Origin: Polyangiaceae bacterium
GTDB taxonomy: Bacteria; Myxococcota_A; Polyangia; Polyangiales; Polyangiaceae
Reading direction: 5' to 3'
Assembly (NCBI GenBank): GCA_025936115.1
Contig: JAICTZ010000013.1
Coordinates: forward strand, 62,001-126,000
Length of the DNA stretch: 64,000 nucleotides
The translations under genes were made by a program, and so were the position numbers. The notes beneath the pieces were generated by a model. It was given only the letters and a program-made list of their open reading frames with translations. It was not told where the DNA came from and searched no databases. This document shows, piece after piece, positions 18,452 through 26,587 of the stretch (within the stretch, counting starts at the first letter, position 1; each line of letters begins with the position of its first letter).

Positions 18452-20190
18452 GGCTAAAACTCGTCGGCGTCATCGCCGCTCTCGCCTTCGTGCTCGGCCT
18501 GGTACGTCCCGCGCTCGCGCAGATGGGCCCGAGTAGCGGCGGCATGGGCATGCCCGGCTTCGGGGGCGGCCCTGGACCGGGCGGTGGCGGCGCGGCAAAG
18601 AAGCCTAAAAAGAAGGACCCGAACGAGCCGGAGACGCACGCCGCCACGGGCGCGGGCGACGAAGTGGTCGCGCCGGGCGGTGAGCCGACGCTGCCGGAAA
18701 AACCGCTCGAGGTCTCCAAGCGCACCCAACGTCACATCGGCAGCGATCTCGATCCGGACACGACCGAGGAGCAGGGCAAGGGCCGCATCACGACGCGGCG
18801 CTTCTACGGCCTCTACTACTCGGAGACGAGCGGCAAATACCGCTTCCAACTCGCCTTCCCCGTTTGGGCCAACCGCACGCAGCCCTCGCGCACGAACCCG
18901 GCGGTCACCGACAACGCCTCGCTCTACGCGGCGCTCTTCTACCATCGCCGCAGCGCCGAGCACGCCGACGACGTCCTCTTTCCGCTCGTGTGGAACCTGA
19001 ACGACCGGGTCGCCAAGAGCCGCACGACGATCGTGGGGCCGCTCGTCAATCGCGTGGCGCCGGACGAAAACGACAACTGGCTCGCGCCGCTCTACTTCAC
19101 GGGCAAGCGCAAAAACGGCGGCTACACGCTGATCCCGCCGCTTCTCACGTACGCGAACACCGACGGACGCAGCGGCTTCAACCTCGTCGGCCCGCTATTT
19201 TGCTCCTGGCAAGGCGGCGGCAGCTGCGACGCGCGCACGGCACAGAAGCTCGATTTCGGCGTCGTACCCCTCTACTTCTTCGGGCAGGACGCCGAGACCA
19301 AGTACGAGACGATACCGCCGCTCCTCCACTACTACCACTACAACGATCGCACCCTCGGCTGGACCAACATCTGGGGTCCGTACTACCGCGAGCACACGCA
19401 GAAGCGGGACATGCTCCACGTCTTGCCGCTGTACTTCAGCATCGACGGCAAGAACGAGCACCACACGACGCTGCTCCCCTTCTTTCACTACGGCTACGAC
19501 CGCAACGCCTGGCTCTTCGCCAATCCGCTCTTCTTGATGGCGGAGGGGCACCACGCGGAAAAGACGTTCGTCACCTACCTCTACGCGCGCTACCGCGGCC
19601 GCACGTCACTCGACATGGTGACGCCACTTTACTGGCGCTTTCAAGATCGGGACATCGACCTCGATCAGCACCTCTTGTTCCCGTTCTGGTTTTCGCGCAC
19701 GAGCCCGCGTGAGTCGACGCACGTGCTCTTCCCGTTTTACGGGCGCAGCATCCGCTACGGCATCAGCGACACGATGTTCGTGACGCCGCTCTTTCAACAC
19801 ACGCACGACGTGCGCGGCTGGTCCACGAACCTCCACCCGATCTTCTACATCGGCCGGGACGCCACGAGCACCCACACCGTCGTCGCGCCGTTCTTCTGGG
19901 ATTTCGCCGATCCCAAATCGCGCGCGACCGTCGTCGCCCCCGTCTTCTGGCGCTTCGCGAGTGACAAGGACATCTCCCAGCTCGTCGGCAACGTCTATTA
20001 TCACGAGACCCGCAAATCGACGGGTAACGACTGGGAAGTGCATATCTTCCCCGCTTTCAGCTACGGCAAGACCCCCAACGGCCATTGGTGGAATCTGCTC
20101 TACGGCCTTGCGGGTTACACGCACCGCGGTAACACCGTACAGGTGAGAGCGCTCTGGATCCCCATCACGTTGAGCGGCGAGCAGAAATGA
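18448..20190 (+). CDS. Secreted protein of repeated aromatic Pro-Leu/Phe strands, function unknown
   Basis: 580 aa. It has a signal peptide ending ALAQ, a Gly/Met linker, a Lys/Pro/Glu-rich stretch, then about 430 residues made of at least 14 short strands about 20-25 residues apart with the pattern hydrophobic-x-P-L/F-aromatic: VVPLYFFG, IPPLLHYY, VLPLYFSI, LLPFFHYG, VTPLYWRF, LFPFWFSR, LFPFYGRS, VTPLFQHT, LHPIFYIG, VAPFFWDF and VAPVFWRF. This looks like a beta-propeller, beta-helix or barrel. No catalytic motif was recognised. It overlaps hisS (GTGA) and argC (ATGA), so it belongs to their operon although its location is the envelope. Confidence 0.7.
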   Translation: MRLKLVGVIAALAFVLGLVRPALAQMGPSSGGMGMPGFGGGPGPGGGGAAKKPKKKDPNEPETHAATGAGDEVVAPGGEPTLPEKPLEVSKRTQRHIGSDLDPDTTEEQGKGRITTRRFYGLYYSETSGKYRFQLAFPVWANRTQPSRTNPAVTDNASLYAALFYHRRSAEHADDVLFPLVWNLNDRVAKSRTTIVGPLVNRVAPDENDNWLAPLYFTGKRKNGGYTLIPPLLTYANTDGRSGFNLVGPLFCSWQGGGSCDARTAQKLDFGVVPLYFFGQDAETKYETIPPLLHYYHYNDRTLGWTNIWGPYYREHTQKRDMLHVLPLYFSIDGKNEHHTTLLPFFHYGYDRNAWLFANPLFLMAEGHHAEKTFVTYLYARYRGRTSLDMVTPLYWRFQDRDIDLDQHLLFPFWFSRTSPRESTHVLFPFYGRSIRYGISDTMFVTPLFQHTHDVRGWSTNLHPIFYIGRDATSTHTVVAPFFWDFADPKSRATVVAPVFWRFASDKDISQLVGNVYYHETRKSTGNDWEVHIFPAFSYGKTPNGHWWNLLYGLAGYTHRGNTVQVRALWIPITLSGEQK

Positions 20191-21233
20191 AGCGTTACAG
20201 GGCGGGCGTGCTCGGCGGATCCGGCTTTGCCGGCGCCGAGCTCGTGCGCCGCTTGCTCGCGCACCCGGAGGTCGAGCTCGTGCGCGTGTGCGCGGCCGAT
20301 CACGTGGGCGAGCCGCTCGCGTCGGCGCTGCCGCACCTCGAGGGTCGCACGAACCTGGTGTTCGAGAATCCGCCGCCCGCCGCCGCCGTCGATGGGCTCG
20401 ACGTAGTGCTCATGGGCTTGCCTCACGGAGCGAGCATCGAAGTCGTGGATCGCGTCCTCGACCGCGACGTGCGCGTGATCGACATGTCCGGCGCGTTCCG
20501 CCTCAAGGATCGGAGCGCGTACGAGCGCTTCTACGGCGGACCGCATGCGCGACCGGAGCTACTCGAGCACTTCGTGTACGGCTTGCCCGAGCTCAACCGC
20601 GACGCCATTCGGGGCGCGCGCTTCGTTTCGTCACCCGGCTGCTTCGCAACGAGCATCGAGCTCATGCTCCTGCCGTTCGCGAAGCGCGGGCTCTTGCGCG
20701 GCTCCGTACAGGTCGTGGGCGTGACGGGCTCGAGCGGTAGCGGCGTCACGCCGAGCGTCACGACTCACCACCCCACGCGCTCGGTGAACCTCAGGACGTA
20801 CCGACCGCTCTCGCACCAGCACGCGCCCGAAATCGTGGCGGCCCTCGCCGCGGCGGGCGCCGACATCCAGCTCGACTTCGTGCCCGTCTCGGCGCCCCTC
20901 GCACGCGGGATCTTCGCGACCGCGTTCTTCCACGTGCCCGCAGACACGTCGCCCGAGGCGCTGCCGGAAATTCTTCGCGCGGCGTATGCCGACGAGCCCT
21001 TCGTCCGCGTGCCACGGAGCCGTCTGCCCGAGGTCGTCGCCGTCGCGGGCTCGAACTACGCCGAAGTCGGAGTCGTCGCTGGAGCGCAGCGCGACGGCAT
21101 GCAGCTCGTGACGACCTTCGCGGCGCTCGACAACCTCGTGAAGGGCGGCGCCGGCCAAGCGATCCAGAACTTGAATCTCATGCTCGGCCTGCCCGAGACG
21201 CTCACGCTCGAGGATCCGGGCGGATACCCGTAG
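20187..21233 (+). CDS. argC: N-acetyl-gamma-glutamyl-phosphate reductase
   Basis: NADPH-dependent third step of arginine synthesis, making N-acetylglutamate semialdehyde. 348 aa. The Rossmann motif is VLGGSGFAGAELVRRLLAH. DMSGAFRLKD precedes the catalytic Cys in VSSPGCFATSIELML. GVTGSSGSG and the C-terminal DNLVKGGAGQAIQNLNLM are also diagnostic. The ATG overlaps the stop of the preceding repeat-strand protein (ATGA). No other arg gene is in the window. Confidence 0.96.
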   Translation: MKRYRAGVLGGSGFAGAELVRRLLAHPEVELVRVCAADHVGEPLASALPHLEGRTNLVFENPPPAAAVDGLDVVLMGLPHGASIEVVDRVLDRDVRVIDMSGAFRLKDRSAYERFYGGPHARPELLEHFVYGLPELNRDAIRGARFVSSPGCFATSIELMLLPFAKRGLLRGSVQVVGVTGSSGSGVTPSVTTHHPTRSVNLRTYRPLSHQHAPEIVAALAAAGADIQLDFVPVSAPLARGIFATAFFHVPADTSPEALPEILRAAYADEPFVRVPRSRLPEVVAVAGSNYAEVGVVAGAQRDGMQLVTTFAALDNLVKGGAGQAIQNLNLMLGLPETLTLEDPGGYP

Positions 21234-21312
21234 GCTCGACTCGGACCCTCCGGCCACTGGCCTCGCGGGGTGTTCTCGAGGCGGCCGAGCGCGAGCGCGC
21301 TATGCTGAACCG

Positions 21313-21546
21313 GTGGACGATACGAGCGCCGCAGCGGAGCGTCGTTACTTCGAGCTCCTGCGGCTGAAATCACCGAGCGAGCGCCTGGCGATCGCCGTTC
21401 GCCTCAGTCGAGCCGTGCGAGAGCTCGCGGTGGCCGGCGTGAAGCAACGACAGCCGCAGGCCACGTCGCGCGATATCCGTCGGGGACTCGCGGAGCGCCT
21501 GTATGGTACCACCGTCGCCGAGCGGCTGTTTCCGAAGCGCGGCTGA
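21313..21546 (+). CDS. Small helical protein paired with a nucleotidyltransferase
   Basis: 77 aa, GTG start. Predicted all-helical: RRYFELLRLKSPSERLAIAV, then LSRAVRELAVAGVKQRQPQA, ending with a segment like DIRRGLAERLYGTTVAERLF. Similar small proteins with a run resembling LSPAERL...R.LA.AG.....P.A...... are, from memory, frequent just upstream of this type of nucleotidyltransferase. Its stop and the next start share one base (TGATG), so the two are coupled. Its role could be as a partner or antitoxin-like inhibitor, which is inference. Confidence 0.7.
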   Translation: MDDTSAAAERRYFELLRLKSPSERLAIAVRLSRAVRELAVAGVKQRQPQATSRDIRRGLAERLYGTTVAERLFPKRG

Positions 21547-22130
21547 TGACGGACGCTGCGTCGCTCGGCCCGCTCGAGATTGCGCTCCTCGTCGCGGGCG
21601 CGATCGAGGCGTCGGGCGGCAAATACTTCGTCGGGGGCAGCATTGCGAGCTCACTTCAAGGCGAGCCGCGCGCAACCAACGACATCGACTTCGTCCTGGC
21701 GTTGCCGCTCGGGAAGGTGGGCGCGCTGCGTGACGCATTGGGCAGCGATTTCGAGCTCGACGTAGACATGTTGCGCGACGCGCTTCGCACTGCGAGCACC
21801 GCCAACGCTTTTCATCTGCCTACCGTCACCAAGATCGATTTTTTCGGGCGTGCTCACGACGATTACGATGAATCCGAGTTCAGCCGCAGACGCCGTGTGA
21901 TCGTTCGAGAGCCCGACGGCGCGCTTTTCGTCAAAGCGCCGGAAGACACCATTCTCAGAAAGCTCAGCTGGTATCGAGCCGGCGGAGAGGTCTCCGATCG
22001 TCAATGGCGCGATGTCGTTTCGGTCCTACGCGTGAGCGCTCCCGATTTGGACGCCGGCTACCTCGACCGCTGGGCCACGCGGTTAGCACTCACGGACCTG
22101 CTCGTTCGCGCACGCTCGGACGCCGGCTGA
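21546..22130 (+). CDS. Nucleotidyltransferase-fold protein (AbiEii/DUF6036-like)
   Basis: 194 aa. It contains a minimal polymerase-beta-like nucleotidyltransferase pattern: FVGGSIASSLQGEPRATNDIDFVL (GGS followed by D-x-D in NDIDF), then a third acidic position in KIDFF. The C-terminal helices RKLSWYRAGGEVSDRQWRDV resemble the AbiEii/DUF6036 group, which includes toxins that transfer nucleotides to tRNA or protein as well as housekeeping enzymes. It forms a two-gene cassette with the small upstream protein. A toxin role is possible but not shown by the sequence. Confidence 0.75.
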   Translation: MTDAASLGPLEIALLVAGAIEASGGKYFVGGSIASSLQGEPRATNDIDFVLALPLGKVGALRDALGSDFELDVDMLRDALRTASTANAFHLPTVTKIDFFGRAHDDYDESEFSRRRRVIVREPDGALFVKAPEDTILRKLSWYRAGGEVSDRQWRDVVSVLRVSAPDLDAGYLDRWATRLALTDLLVRARSDAG

Positions 22131-22136
22131 CGCGGG

Positions 22137-24008
22137 TCATTCGCGGATGATCACGGCCGTGCCCTCGCCCATTTCGCTGCCGACGTTGATGCCGTGCCAG
22201 CCTTCGGGGACGGGCGGATCGGTCCAGCGGAAGACGACGCGCGCGTCGATGGGTGACAGGTTCACGCAACCGTGGCTGCGCGGAACGCCGAAAACGTCGT
22301 GCCAGTAGGCGCCGTGCAGCGCGTAGCCGGACGCGAAATACTGAATCCAGGGCACGTCGCGGAGCTCGAAGCCGGCCGCGCCGCGCCGCACCGTGATGCC
22401 GTATTCGGGGTCACGCCCCTTGTCGATGTTGAGCAGACGGCGCTTGTCGTCTTCGTCGAGATCTTCGCCGGAGGCGCGCGCGCGCTTGAGGCGTTCCACG
22501 GTCGCCTTGGCATTTTCGCTGTGGGTGCTCGCGTGGGCGCGCATGCCGCCGGAAACGGCCGAGTTCTCCTCCGAGTCCATCGCGGCCGCCACGTGCTTGC
22601 TCTGGAGCTTGAAGGAGCCGCGCGGCGTCGAAAGCGTTTCTTTGGGGTCGCCCAGGCGATCACGTCCCGTCGAGACGAGCGTGGCGTAATACGGCTTTTT
22701 GCCCTGGTAGAGCACGAGCGTCTGCTGGGTAATGCAGATGTCGATCCACTTTTCGCCGTGCTCGGCGACCTCGGGCCATTCGGGGGGCGGCGCGACGATG
22801 TCGAGGTCTTTGGCCTTGAGCCAGAGTGTCTGATCCTTGCTCGTCTGGTACAGGCGCTCACCCGCTTCGATGCGCGCCTTGCCCGTGAGCGGCACGATCA
22901 CGCGACGCGGCACGTCGTCCATGGTGCGTAACGCCTCGCTGCCCTTGACGATCTGGTAGCTCTTCGCGTCGCTCGACGCGACCCACGCGAACGGCATCGG
23001 CAGCTTGTCGCTGAGCTCGATGCCGTGAAACGCGCTCCCCGTGTCGGGCTTGAGCTTGGTGGCGGGGACTAGTCTCAGATCGACGGTCACGGCGAAGCGG
23101 CGCTTCAGCCCCTCGCTGTCGGTGTCGAAGGCGCCCACGAGCGACAAGCCCGTCTTGCGCCGCACGCGATCGGCGAACACCGAGCTCGCCGGCACGTCGA
23201 AGCCCGAGACGTTCGGAATCTGTCGCCCATTTTGCAACCAAAACGGGATCGGATCGTTCGGGCCGTCGCCGCCCAGGAGCTCATTTTCGCTGAGCGACGT
23301 CGAGGGCCGAAAGCCGGCGGGCGGTTTTCCGCCCGGCACCACGATGCCGCGCGCGTCGAGCGTTTGATCGTTCGCGCCGAGCAGCACTGTTTGCACCTCG
23401 GCGCGATGCTCGGCAAACCACGCGAGGTGCTCGTCGAGCTTGAATTCGCTCTTTTCCTGCTCGGCGCGCGTGGGCACGCGCAAGTACTGCGGCGCGTTCG
23501 CGCGGACGAACGCGTATTTGTAGGGCAGCGGCTTCGAAAGATCGGGGCGCTTGCTCGCCGCACGCACGAGCGGAGCATCGAGCTTGATCGTCGCTTCGTC
23601 GGTGCAGACGTAGCCCATCGGATAGACGTGATAAAAGTCCCCCTTGCAGCCGCGGCCGGGGACAGGCGCGGGATCGCGTTTGACCACGCCACCGAGACGC
23701 ACATAGCCGAGCTTGCGCGAACCGGTGTCGGGCAGCTTGTAAACGGTCGCGGCGATGACCGTGGCGGCGAGCTTCGGCGCGTCGTCGGGAGCTTTGGTAT
23801 CGAGCTCACCGTGATCGACGACCGGCGCGAGCTCGGCGTGACGTGCGGATGCCGACGCAGCGGCGCCGTTCGGTGAGCCGCGGTGACAGCCGCTCACGAG
23901 AACGAACGCGCCATACGCCGCCGCGAGCGCCGCACGGCGCCTTCGACCCGACGCAAGCGCCGGCGGTAACGGACGGACGGGAGGCGTTTCGGGACGGAGG
24001 GCGGACAA
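22137..24008 (-). CDS. L,D-transpeptidase (YkuD) lipoprotein
   Basis: 623 aa. The N-terminus has Arg-rich residues, a hydrophobic stretch and lipobox LVSGC. A large middle region has SH3-like character (residues about 75-150, including YKLPDTGSRKLGYVRLGG) and no other clear domain. The C-terminal YkuD domain has the active-site run HGAYWHDVFGVPRSHGCVNL, with catalytic Cys and His. Such enzymes make 3-3 cross-links in peptidoglycan or attach proteins to it. The start is TTG, 15 bases after the vanW stop; no better start is visible. It is the last gene of the Phc-like operon. Confidence 0.9.
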   Translation of the reverse strand: MSALRPETPPVRPLPPALASGRRRRAALAAAYGAFVLVSGCHRGSPNGAAASASARHAELAPVVDHGELDTKAPDDAPKLAATVIAATVYKLPDTGSRKLGYVRLGGVVKRDPAPVPGRGCKGDFYHVYPMGYVCTDEATIKLDAPLVRAASKRPDLSKPLPYKYAFVRANAPQYLRVPTRAEQEKSEFKLDEHLAWFAEHRAEVQTVLLGANDQTLDARGIVVPGGKPPAGFRPSTSLSENELLGGDGPNDPIPFWLQNGRQIPNVSGFDVPASSVFADRVRRKTGLSLVGAFDTDSEGLKRRFAVTVDLRLVPATKLKPDTGSAFHGIELSDKLPMPFAWVASSDAKSYQIVKGSEALRTMDDVPRRVIVPLTGKARIEAGERLYQTSKDQTLWLKAKDLDIVAPPPEWPEVAEHGEKWIDICITQQTLVLYQGKKPYYATLVSTGRDRLGDPKETLSTPRGSFKLQSKHVAAAMDSEENSAVSGGMRAHASTHSENAKATVERLKRARASGEDLDEDDKRRLLNIDKGRDPEYGITVRRGAAGFELRDVPWIQYFASGYALHGAYWHDVFGVPRSHGCVNLSPIDARVVFRWTDPPVPEGWHGINVGSEMGEGTAVIIRE

Positions 24009-24023
24009 GGCGGGCGGGTTTTA

Positions 24024-25442
24024 CTACGGCTCGCGCGAATCGCCCCGTTCGCCGTCGATGGGGTTGCCCTCCGTGCTCACCTCCACCCCCACGGCGCCCT
24101 CGGGAAGCGGCGGTAAGCTCGCGAGATCCACGCCTTCCGCGACCCAGTATACCTCGGGGACGGGATAGTACTTGCTCGCGTACGTACGCGCCCGGCGCGT
24201 TCCGTCTGCGAGCGTCGTCAGTAGAGTGCTCGTGCCGTCGTAGCCGCTATTGCCCTTTTGGCGGCGGTCGACGGTGCCGGGCAATAGGTCCGGCTTCACC
24301 ACGACGCGGCGCGTGAAAGGCTCCGGGGTCTGCGCCGCGAAAAAATGTTCCACTTTGCCGGGTGGTTCGCGGCCGAGCAGCTCGACGCGCAGCACGCCGC
24401 CGTTCGGCAGGAACGCGTGCAGCATGAGCGGCGTGTCGTAGGGATTTCGAAGGCGCAGATCGACCTTGGGATAAATCACGGTCGCGTCGAGGCCGAGCGG
24501 CGCGTACCCGCTCGGGCGGCTATGGCTGCGGCGTTCGACGATGTCGAGCCCGCCGAGCATCGCCGCTGCGAACAACGTGCTCGCGACCTGGCAGACGCCG
24601 CCGCCGAGACCCGGCTCGAGCTCGTCGGCGACGATCACGGGCGCATTGCGGAAGCCGCGCTCTTCGGTGCGCGGGCCGACGACGTGGTTGAAGCTGAAGA
24701 TTTGGCCGGGGCCGATGATGACTCCGTTCAAGTAGCGCGCCGCCGTCGTGATGTTCGGCACGCGCGAGCGCGGCTTCTTCGAGAAATCCGTCTCGAAGCT
24801 CGACAGCACGCGCGTCACGTCGACCGTCGCGAGCTCCTCGCCGGTGACGCCAGGCTCGAGCGCCACGAAGGTCAGCGTGAAGCGCGCGAGGTCACGCCGT
24901 TCACCGCCTTCGATGCCGCGCAAGCTCTCGCTCACGTCGAGCGCGCGCCCGGGCGCTTCGTGAACCCGCCGGTGGCCCTGCAAATCGAGACGCGCGTTCA
25001 CGGGCGCTCGGTCGAGCCGGCGCGCGAGCGCTGCGAGAAATTCGTGCGCGCGCCCGCGGTCGAGCTCGTACTCGACCGGCACGACGAGCGGCTCGGGTTC
25101 CGGCACGAACACGCTCCCGAGCCGTTCGTGCGTGCTCCGGACCCGCCGTGCACGCTCGACCGCGAGCAGCGTCGCGTCCACGTCGACGCCCAACCCGAGC
25201 TCGTCGAAACGAGCAGGCTCGACGCCCTCGGGGGTCTCGAAGTACGCTTCGCGCTTCGCGACGCTCGCGGCGAGCGCCTCGACGAAACGCCGTGGGTCGG
25301 CGTCGCTCGCGAGGCGCCGCTCCTCGACCAGCAGCGCTGGTCGCGCGGCGAGCGCCCGCTCGAGCCGCGGTGCAGCATGGAGGACGCCGGCGGCGGCCGC
25401 TCCGCCGAGCGCGAACGCCGCGATGAGTAGCCCGGGGCGCAT
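24024..25442 (-). CDS. VanW family exported protein
   Basis: 472 aa with one N-terminal membrane anchor or uncleaved signal. A region with PG-binding-like character (about residues 60-215) is followed by the VanW domain: FSFNHVVGPRTEERGF, then GGGVCQVASTLFAAAM, SHSRPSGYAPLGLDATV and LRNPYDTPLMLHAF. A G5-like tail contains VVKPDLLPGTVDRRQKGNSG. VanW proteins are linked to vancomycin clusters and the cell wall, but their chemistry is unknown. ATG start. It lies 14 bases after the response regulator and 15 bases before the L,D-transpeptidase, consistent with a wall-related output of the signalling genes upstream. Confidence 0.88.
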   Translation of the reverse strand: MRPGLLIAAFALGGAAAAGVLHAAPRLERALAARPALLVEERRLASDADPRRFVEALAASVAKREAYFETPEGVEPARFDELGLGVDVDATLLAVERARRVRSTHERLGSVFVPEPEPLVVPVEYELDRGRAHEFLAALARRLDRAPVNARLDLQGHRRVHEAPGRALDVSESLRGIEGGERRDLARFTLTFVALEPGVTGEELATVDVTRVLSSFETDFSKKPRSRVPNITTAARYLNGVIIGPGQIFSFNHVVGPRTEERGFRNAPVIVADELEPGLGGGVCQVASTLFAAAMLGGLDIVERRSHSRPSGYAPLGLDATVIYPKVDLRLRNPYDTPLMLHAFLPNGGVLRVELLGREPPGKVEHFFAAQTPEPFTRRVVVKPDLLPGTVDRRQKGNSGYDGTSTLLTTLADGTRRARTYASKYYPVPEVYWVAEGVDLASLPPLPEGAVGVEVSTEGNPIDGERGDSREP

Positions 25443-25456
25443 CCCGGGAGTTTACC

Positions 25457-26587
25457 TCAGCTCGCGCGCTCTGGGTTCACGTGGGGAAACCGCACCCGCC
25501 GTACGGCAAACCCAGCCGCTCGCACGTCCGTATCGAGCTCACCGCCGAGGTCCTGCACGATCGAGCGCGAGATGGCGAGACCGAGGCCCCGCTGCGGGTC
25601 GGCGCGGGGAACCAGGCGGAAATCCGGGTCGACCTCGCCGCCGCAGGGCGGTCCGGAGCTCTTCACCTCGAACACGATCCAGGGCTCGTCGTAGCGGAGC
25701 CGGATCGAGACGGCGCGCTGGTGCCGCGGGCTATTGACCATCATGTCGAGCGCGCTCACGAGTAGATTCAACATGACTTGACCGACCTGCGCGGCCGAGC
25801 CGGAGACGGTCGGCACCGGATGAACGTCGATTTCGACGCTGCCCGCGGTGCGGAGCTCGCTCTGCAAGAGCCGGAGCGTGAGGCGCAGCACTTCACACAC
25901 GTCGACGTCCTGGCGCTTGGCGGGACCGGTCGGGATCGCCACGCCCCGCACGACGTCGAGCGCGCGCTCAGCTGCGACGAGCGACTCGCCGAGCTCCTCG
26001 TCCATGTCGAGCAACTGCCCGCGCGCCGAAGCACGACTCGAGTCGGGCGGCAGCGCGCCGAGCGTCTCGCGCAAGAGTTGGCGCGCCCGGTTCACGTGAC
26101 CGCGCACTGCCGATACGGGACCGTCGAGCTCGCGGGCGAGCCCGGCCGTGATGACACCGAGCGAATAGACGCGTTCGGTCTCGAGCAGGCGCCGTTCGAG
26201 GCCGCAGAGCTTGGCGCGCATCTGGTAATACTCGACGCCGTCGGCGAGCGCGTTCATGAGCTCGCCGGCCTGCCAGGGTTTTTTGAGGTAGCGCCGCACC
26301 TGCCCGCGATTGATGGCGTCGATCGCGGTCTGCAGGTCCGCGTAAGCCGTGACGAGCATGCGCACGACCTCCGGGTATTCGCGCTGCACGCGTTCGAGCA
26401 GCTCGAGCCCCGTCATCTTCGGCATGCGCTGATCGGTGAGCAGGACGAAGACGACGTGCTGCCGCAGGAGCTCGAGCGCCTGCGCGGCCGAGCTCGCGAT
26501 GAGCACGTTGAAGCGGCCGGTGCACGCCGCTTCGAACACGGTCAGGTTCTCGGGTTCGTCGTCGACGAAGAGGACATCGTACGTCAT
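25457..26587 (-). CDS. Response regulator with degenerate histidine-kinase domain (PhcR/PhcQ-like)
   Basis: 376 aa. The N-terminal receiver is intact: FVDDE, phospho-acceptor Asp52 in LLTDQRMP, Thr/Ala switch VTAYAD, Lys103 in KKPW. A coiled linker leads to a HisKA-HATPase module that looks dead: the H-box reads GLARELDGPV, with Arg152 where His belongs; the N-box has Ser instead of Asn (LLVSALDMM); the D-box is lost (KSSGPPC). Only the G2 box GLGLAIS remains. A receiver followed by a kinase-like output instead of a DNA-binding domain is the hallmark of Ralstonia PhcR. The ATG overlaps the stop of the hybrid kinase (ATGA). It probably works by protein contact rather than catalysis. Confidence 0.85.
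   Translation of the reverse strand: MTYDVLFVDDEPENLTVFEAACTGRFNVLIASSAAQALELLRQHVVFVLLTDQRMPKMTGLELLERVQREYPEVVRMLVTAYADLQTAIDAINRGQVRRYLKKPWQAGELMNALADGVEYYQMRAKLCGLERRLLETERVYSLGVITAGLARELDGPVSAVRGHVNRARQLLRETLGALPPDSSRASARGQLLDMDEELGESLVAAERALDVVRGVAIPTGPAKRQDVDVCEVLRLTLRLLQSELRTAGSVEIDVHPVPTVSGSAAQVGQVMLNLLVSALDMMVNSPRHQRAVSIRLRYDEPWIVFEVKSSGPPCGGEVDPDFRLVPRADPQRGLGLAISRSIVQDLGGELDTDVRAAGFAVRRVRFPHVNPERAS

Noticed and set aside
21313..22130. Calling the nucleotidyltransferase pair a proven toxin-antitoxin system
   Set aside because: The fold also occurs in non-toxic enzymes and the sequence alone cannot show toxicity; kept as a candidate only.
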